Shown: positions 61,069-64,000 of the stretch, in pieces
How positions within the stretch are numbered: position 1 is the first letter of the stretch
How the letters are laid out: each line of letters begins with the position of its first letter
From: Mucilaginibacter rubeus
Lineage (GTDB): Bacteria; Bacteroidota; Bacteroidia; Sphingobacteriales; Sphingobacteriaceae
Length of the DNA stretch: 64,000 nucleotides
Direction of reading: 5' to 3'
Assembly: GCF_014643835.1 (NCBI RefSeq)
Contig: NZ_BMKD01000006.1
Coordinates: 199,883-263,882 of the forward strand
Translations under genes and position numbers: made by a program
The notes under the pieces: generated by a model
Told to the model about the DNA's origin: nothing
What the model saw: only the letters and a program-made list of their open reading frames with translations
Databases searched by the model: none

Positions 61069-62514
61069 TTACAGGTTAACTCTGTACCTTGTTGAGATCC
61101 GCAGGTACGGGTAAATTTTGTCTACATCCGGGTGATTTTTATAGTTTCCTTCCAACCTGAAATATCCAGGTTCGGCACTTATCGAGAGGTCTTTTAACAC
61201 ACGGTAACTTATCTCATTGGTTATGGTATGTAAAAAATAATGTGACTTATTACCGTTAATAGTCATGAGCCAACTACCGCGATAATTAATACTATAATAA
61301 AATCTGTTACCTATATTAAAACCAGCTCTGCCGTTTATGGCGAAACCCGAGCCGTAGTCATAATTACGCCCTCTATACAGGTAGGGATCGGGAGCGGCTC
61401 CTAAAATGATAAGCCCCGCACCCACCGCCGTATTCACTTTAAAGCCATTCAATAATCTAAATTCGGATAGTAAATTAGCCTTTACGCTTTGCCCTCCGTA
61501 AAAGAAAGCGGCATTACGTATATAATCATAATTAGCCGATATGATGATCAGGTTTTCCACGCTATCCGATATTGACACGTCCCATCCTGCAAGAGATCCA
61601 TAAACACTGATCACATTAACCGCACTGCTATCGTCTTTTCCAAACTCGGCTGTGATGGAAATATTGCTGAAAGGTGTGTGCAAATTTTCGTTAGAAGCGC
61701 CGTAAAGCAGCTTCGCCCGGCCAAACCAACCAAACCGTCCATGGGTTAACAATCCCTGGTTGCCGCTGTTAAACTTACGTGCGCCCAGATCAAATTCGGC
61801 ACTTACTTTTGATGAATCATCCTGCGACCTATTTGCCGGCCCAACAACCTTTCCCCATTTTCCATCAATAATGCGGTTAAGCCCATTCATCGGGTTAACC
61901 AAAAAACCCAGCACCTCACTGGCCTGCCGTTTAAAACCCCGGCGATGGTTATTAATGATCTTATTTGATAGCCGATAGGTCATTTCACCCAATACTATGC
62001 CGCCAAAGCTGGTGTTGATAAAATCATTAGGGGCGGGTGCCTGGTTTTCGGCAAATGTTTCCCACAGGTAACTGCCCACCATAGTAGCCGGTACTGATTG
62101 CCAAAAACTATAACCATTACTCCTGAAGGCGCTATAAAACATGCTGCCGTGATATGGATGTCCAAACTGGTTGGTTTGAAACGGATCATTGTCCCAGGTC
62201 CAACTGCCTGGGTTCAGGTTATGGCCTGTTGTTTTCCAGGAAATCCGGGCATAATCAACGTTGACTATATAGCGATCATATGTCCAGGGCGCAATCTCGG
62301 CGAGGCCAAGCCCTAAGGCAGCCCTTCCAAAACGTTTCTGTTTTGCCGGCGGATCTGAAAATCGTGTTATGGTATCTTTTTCCTTACGCAGGTCAAAAAT
62401 ATTAACCTGGGCCCCTACTTGCCGGCTGCAGAAAAGCATGAACAGTAAAAGCGGCAGTATAATTCCTAACCTTCCGGAGTATTGCCTGGTAAAATGGTAA
62501 TCCGTTAAAGTCAT
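61069..62514 (-). CDS. DUF3943-family protein, predicted outer-membrane or periplasmic
   Basis: 481 residues from the ATG at 62514; a TTG twelve bases earlier is also in frame. The N-terminal hydrophobic segment (about 15-35, PLLLFMLFCSRQVGAQ) looks like a signal peptide. The DUF3943 region (about 90-200) includes HPYHGSMFYSAFRSNGYSFWQS and NTSFGGIVLGEMTYR. The C-terminal half is built of alternating beta-strands (FGWFGRAKLLYGA, FYYSINYRGSWLM, YLRISTRYRVNL) as in outer-membrane barrels. Function unknown. It converges with the tRNA-like transcript. Confidence 0.82.
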   Translation of the reverse strand: MTLTDYHFTRQYSGRLGIILPLLLFMLFCSRQVGAQVNIFDLRKEKDTITRFSDPPAKQKRFGRAALGLGLAEIAPWTYDRYIVNVDYARISWKTTGHNLNPGSWTWDNDPFQTNQFGHPYHGSMFYSAFRSNGYSFWQSVPATMVGSYLWETFAENQAPAPNDFINTSFGGIVLGEMTYRLSNKIINNHRRGFKRQASEVLGFLVNPMNGLNRIIDGKWGKVVGPANRSQDDSSKVSAEFDLGARKFNSGNQGLLTHGRFGWFGRAKLLYGASNENLHTPFSNISITAEFGKDDSSAVNVISVYGSLAGWDVSISDSVENLIIISANYDYIRNAAFFYGGQSVKANLLSEFRLLNGFKVNTAVGAGLIILGAAPDPYLYRGRNYDYGSGFAINGRAGFNIGNRFYYSINYRGSWLMTINGNKSHYFLHTITNEISYRVLKDLSISAEPGYFRLEGNYKNHPDVDKIYPYLRISTRYRVNL

Positions 62515-62766
62515 ATACACTAACAATTTAAAAGATACAGCTACGAAAGTTATAAAGGATGAAGTGAATTAGGTTAAAAAATGTTTGAACAATATTTAAT
62601 TAATGTTAAGCGGATATAATTTTGATAATGCATTGGGCGGTAATGGGTGCCAATAATTGTTATTTCCTTATTTAAGTACTGAAACATATTTTCATATATT
62701 TAGCATTGCTTAACCTGTATATTAAGCACCATAACCAGTATAAATTATTGCAATTACTTTTTACTT

Positions 62767-63168
62767 ATGAAGATCTTCAATATCATATGGGTTGTACTTT
62801 TTGTCACATTTGCAGGTTTACAGTATAACGATCCAGATCCTTACCTTTGGATGCCTATTTACCTTTATTGTGCCTGGTTTTGCTACCTGGCAGCAAAAAA
62901 AGAATTTTACCCCATTGGCTATGCAGCCGGCATAATCATTTTTACAGGTTATGCCATTTATAAGATATTTGATAACAACGGCCTTATCGACTGGTTTAAG
63001 TTCCATCATGCCGAAAGCCTTGTGCAAACCATGAAAGCCGAAAAGCCCTGGATTGAAGAAGTGCGTGAGTTTTTCGGGTTACTGATCTGTGTAGCAGTAC
63101 TGGCAATTAACTGGATCTATGCTATAAGAGAAAACAAAAAAGTACCGGTAAAAAAGGGAAAAAAGTAA
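62767..63168 (+). CDS. TMEM220-family small membrane protein
   Basis: 133 residues with four membrane helices. It opens with FNIIWVVLFVTFAGLQYNDPDPYLWM, whose QYNDPDP motif is the hallmark of the TMEM220 family, followed by YLYCAWFCYLAAKK and a long last helix (FFGLLICVAVLAINWIY) before a Lys-rich tail. Function is unknown in bacteria and animals. A single gene. Confidence 0.88.
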   Translation: MKIFNIIWVVLFVTFAGLQYNDPDPYLWMPIYLYCAWFCYLAAKKEFYPIGYAAGIIIFTGYAIYKIFDNNGLIDWFKFHHAESLVQTMKAEKPWIEEVREFFGLLICVAVLAINWIYAIRENKKVPVKKGKK

Positions 63169-63237
63169 GCCCCCTCTAAATCTCCCCCGGTAGGGGAGAC
63201 TTTTAAGGTCCCTCTCTCCTGGAGATGAGGCTTCTTT

Positions 63238-64000
63238 TTACAAATACGACAACCCATTAAATTCCCCATCACTATAATAAAAGGGCTCAAAACCGTCTTC
63301 GGCAAGTTCACAACTTACCTGCATGGTGGTAAAAGTAACATCGCCAAAAATATTGGCTATGGCCGAGTCGGCAGCATCATGGCCGGTAGCTATTTTGATT
63401 AGGCCGTTTAAAGGTACCAGCCGTGTTGCATCAAAAAGAATCCACTTGCCGCCCAGGTATGCCTCAAAACAGGCATGAAAATCGGCTGGTTTCAGGTGAT
63501 AGGCATACCCTGTAAAATAGCGGGCAGGTATGGTAAGCGCACGGCAAAGGGCTATGCCCAAGTGTGCAAAATCACGGCAAACGCCGGCCTGCTCGGTAAC
63601 GGTATCAAAAGCTGATGTTTGTGAATTGGTTGATCCGCTTAAATATTGTACGTTTTTATTGATCCAGTTGGTTAATTCAACCACCTGCTCAAAAGGGTTG
63701 GTAACATGCCCGAACATATTATGTGCAAGCCGGTATAATTTGTCCGACTGACAATAGCGGCTTGGATTTAAATATGGCAGCACCGGCGAAGGCAGCTCAG
63801 AAACGTGGGTTTCCTGTAAATTACCGAAATTGGTTATTTCATAACAATTATCAACCGTAGCTTTGTAGGTAACTTTAATATTGGGCGTATCGGCACTTAC
63901 ATCAAAACGTACCAAACGATTTTCGCCTTGCAGGGTTTGCAGCTCTTCAAACTTGATATATGGTTCCAGGCCAAATTCTTCACTTATTACCGTTTGATTT
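63238..64000 (-). CDS. transglutaminase-like protease-fold protein, 5' end cut by window edge
   Basis: The frame is open to base 64000, so the N-terminus is outside. About 250 residues are visible. An N-terminal beta region (about the first 100 visible residues) is followed by the transglutaminase core with the catalytic Cys in QAGVCRDFAHLG, His in DFHACFEAYL and Asp in ILFDAT. Bacterial members of this type are thought to act as peptidases or amidases. No signal can be judged. The C-terminal tail is short and polar. Confidence 0.88.
   Translation of the reverse strand, partial: NQTVISEEFGLEPYIKFEELQTLQGENRLVRFDVSADTPNIKVTYKATVDNCYEITNFGNLQETHVSELPSPVLPYLNPSRYCQSDKLYRLAHNMFGHVTNPFEQVVELTNWINKNVQYLSGSTNSQTSAFDTVTEQAGVCRDFAHLGIALCRALTIPARYFTGYAYHLKPADFHACFEAYLGGKWILFDATRLVPLNGLIKIATGHDAADSAIANIFGDVTFTTMQVSCELAEDGFEPFYYSDGEFNGLSYL

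Overview
The window comes from a Bacteroidota chromosome, most likely family Sphingobacteriaceae (Mucilaginibacter or Pedobacter-like). The evidence is a SusC/SusD pair with its own ECF sigma/FecR pair, FG-GAP/ASPIC lipoproteins, a T9SS plug protein (DUF5103), a lipoprotein-type TamL, an FtsK-LolA pair, promoters of the TAnnTTTG type, and moderate G+C. I see no prophage, insertion sequence, rRNA or CRISPR array. Both window edges cut a gene.

Layout. 1-13757 (minus strand) is a polysaccharide-utilisation-type locus: ECF sigma factor, FecR anti-sigma factor, STN-type SusC, SusD, then two long FG-GAP/ASPIC lipoproteins around a small lipoprotein. The two large lipoprotein genes share an almost identical 1.18 kb segment. 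14158-16005 is a reductase-AraC regulator operon preceded by two direct repeats. 16410-20411 holds a small secreted protein, tRNA-Arg(UCU) and a glycan cluster (deacetylase, GT2, membrane mannosyltransferase-like). 20520-26647 is a central-carbon block: Nif3-like protein, a BadF/NAGK-type kinase, a Nudix-derived regulator, then the operon pfkA - degenerate kinase paralogue - gapA. 26985-33055 holds the T9SS plug protein, a small membrane protein, an ABC-F ATPase, a GDSL hydrolase, a cupin and a membrane protein. 33213-36634 holds tamL, a SpoU methyltransferase, tRNA-Cys(GCA) and a 57-residue basic protein. 36864-47887 is mixed housekeeping and envelope genes (pyrD, DUF998, purU, a secreted phosphatase-family protein, GH30, secreted chorismate mutase, sterol desaturase family, GlxA-type regulator, ankyrin protein). 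48162-51521 is ftsK-lolA. 52071-60522 holds a P-loop protein, a ChbG-like deacetylase, an MBL hydrolase, a BLUF photoreceptor, a double-esterase fusion, DUF72 and an SDR. 61069-64000 holds DUF3943, TMEM220 and a transglutaminase-like protein.

The most unusual item is at about 60765-61063. A consensus-type promoter is followed by a well-formed SAM-I riboswitch, and the next thing in the transcript is not a methionine gene but a tRNA-Cys(GCA)-like RNA with no protein gene behind it. Compared with the ordinary tRNA-Cys at 36360, six stem positions differ by compensated base-pair changes, so the fold is under selection. It has nevertheless lost the universal U33 and carries an A1:A72 mismatch. 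I read this as a SAM-controlled, possibly non-translational tRNA-like RNA. I know of no described counterpart.

Further regulatory readings: a 13-bp palindrome sits inside the pfkA promoter next to a Nudix-family regulator whose catalytic box is degenerate; a plus-strand terminator lies in the susC leader and may end an antisense RNA; direct or inverted repeats sit at the promoters of the 14239, 38739 and 60522 genes.
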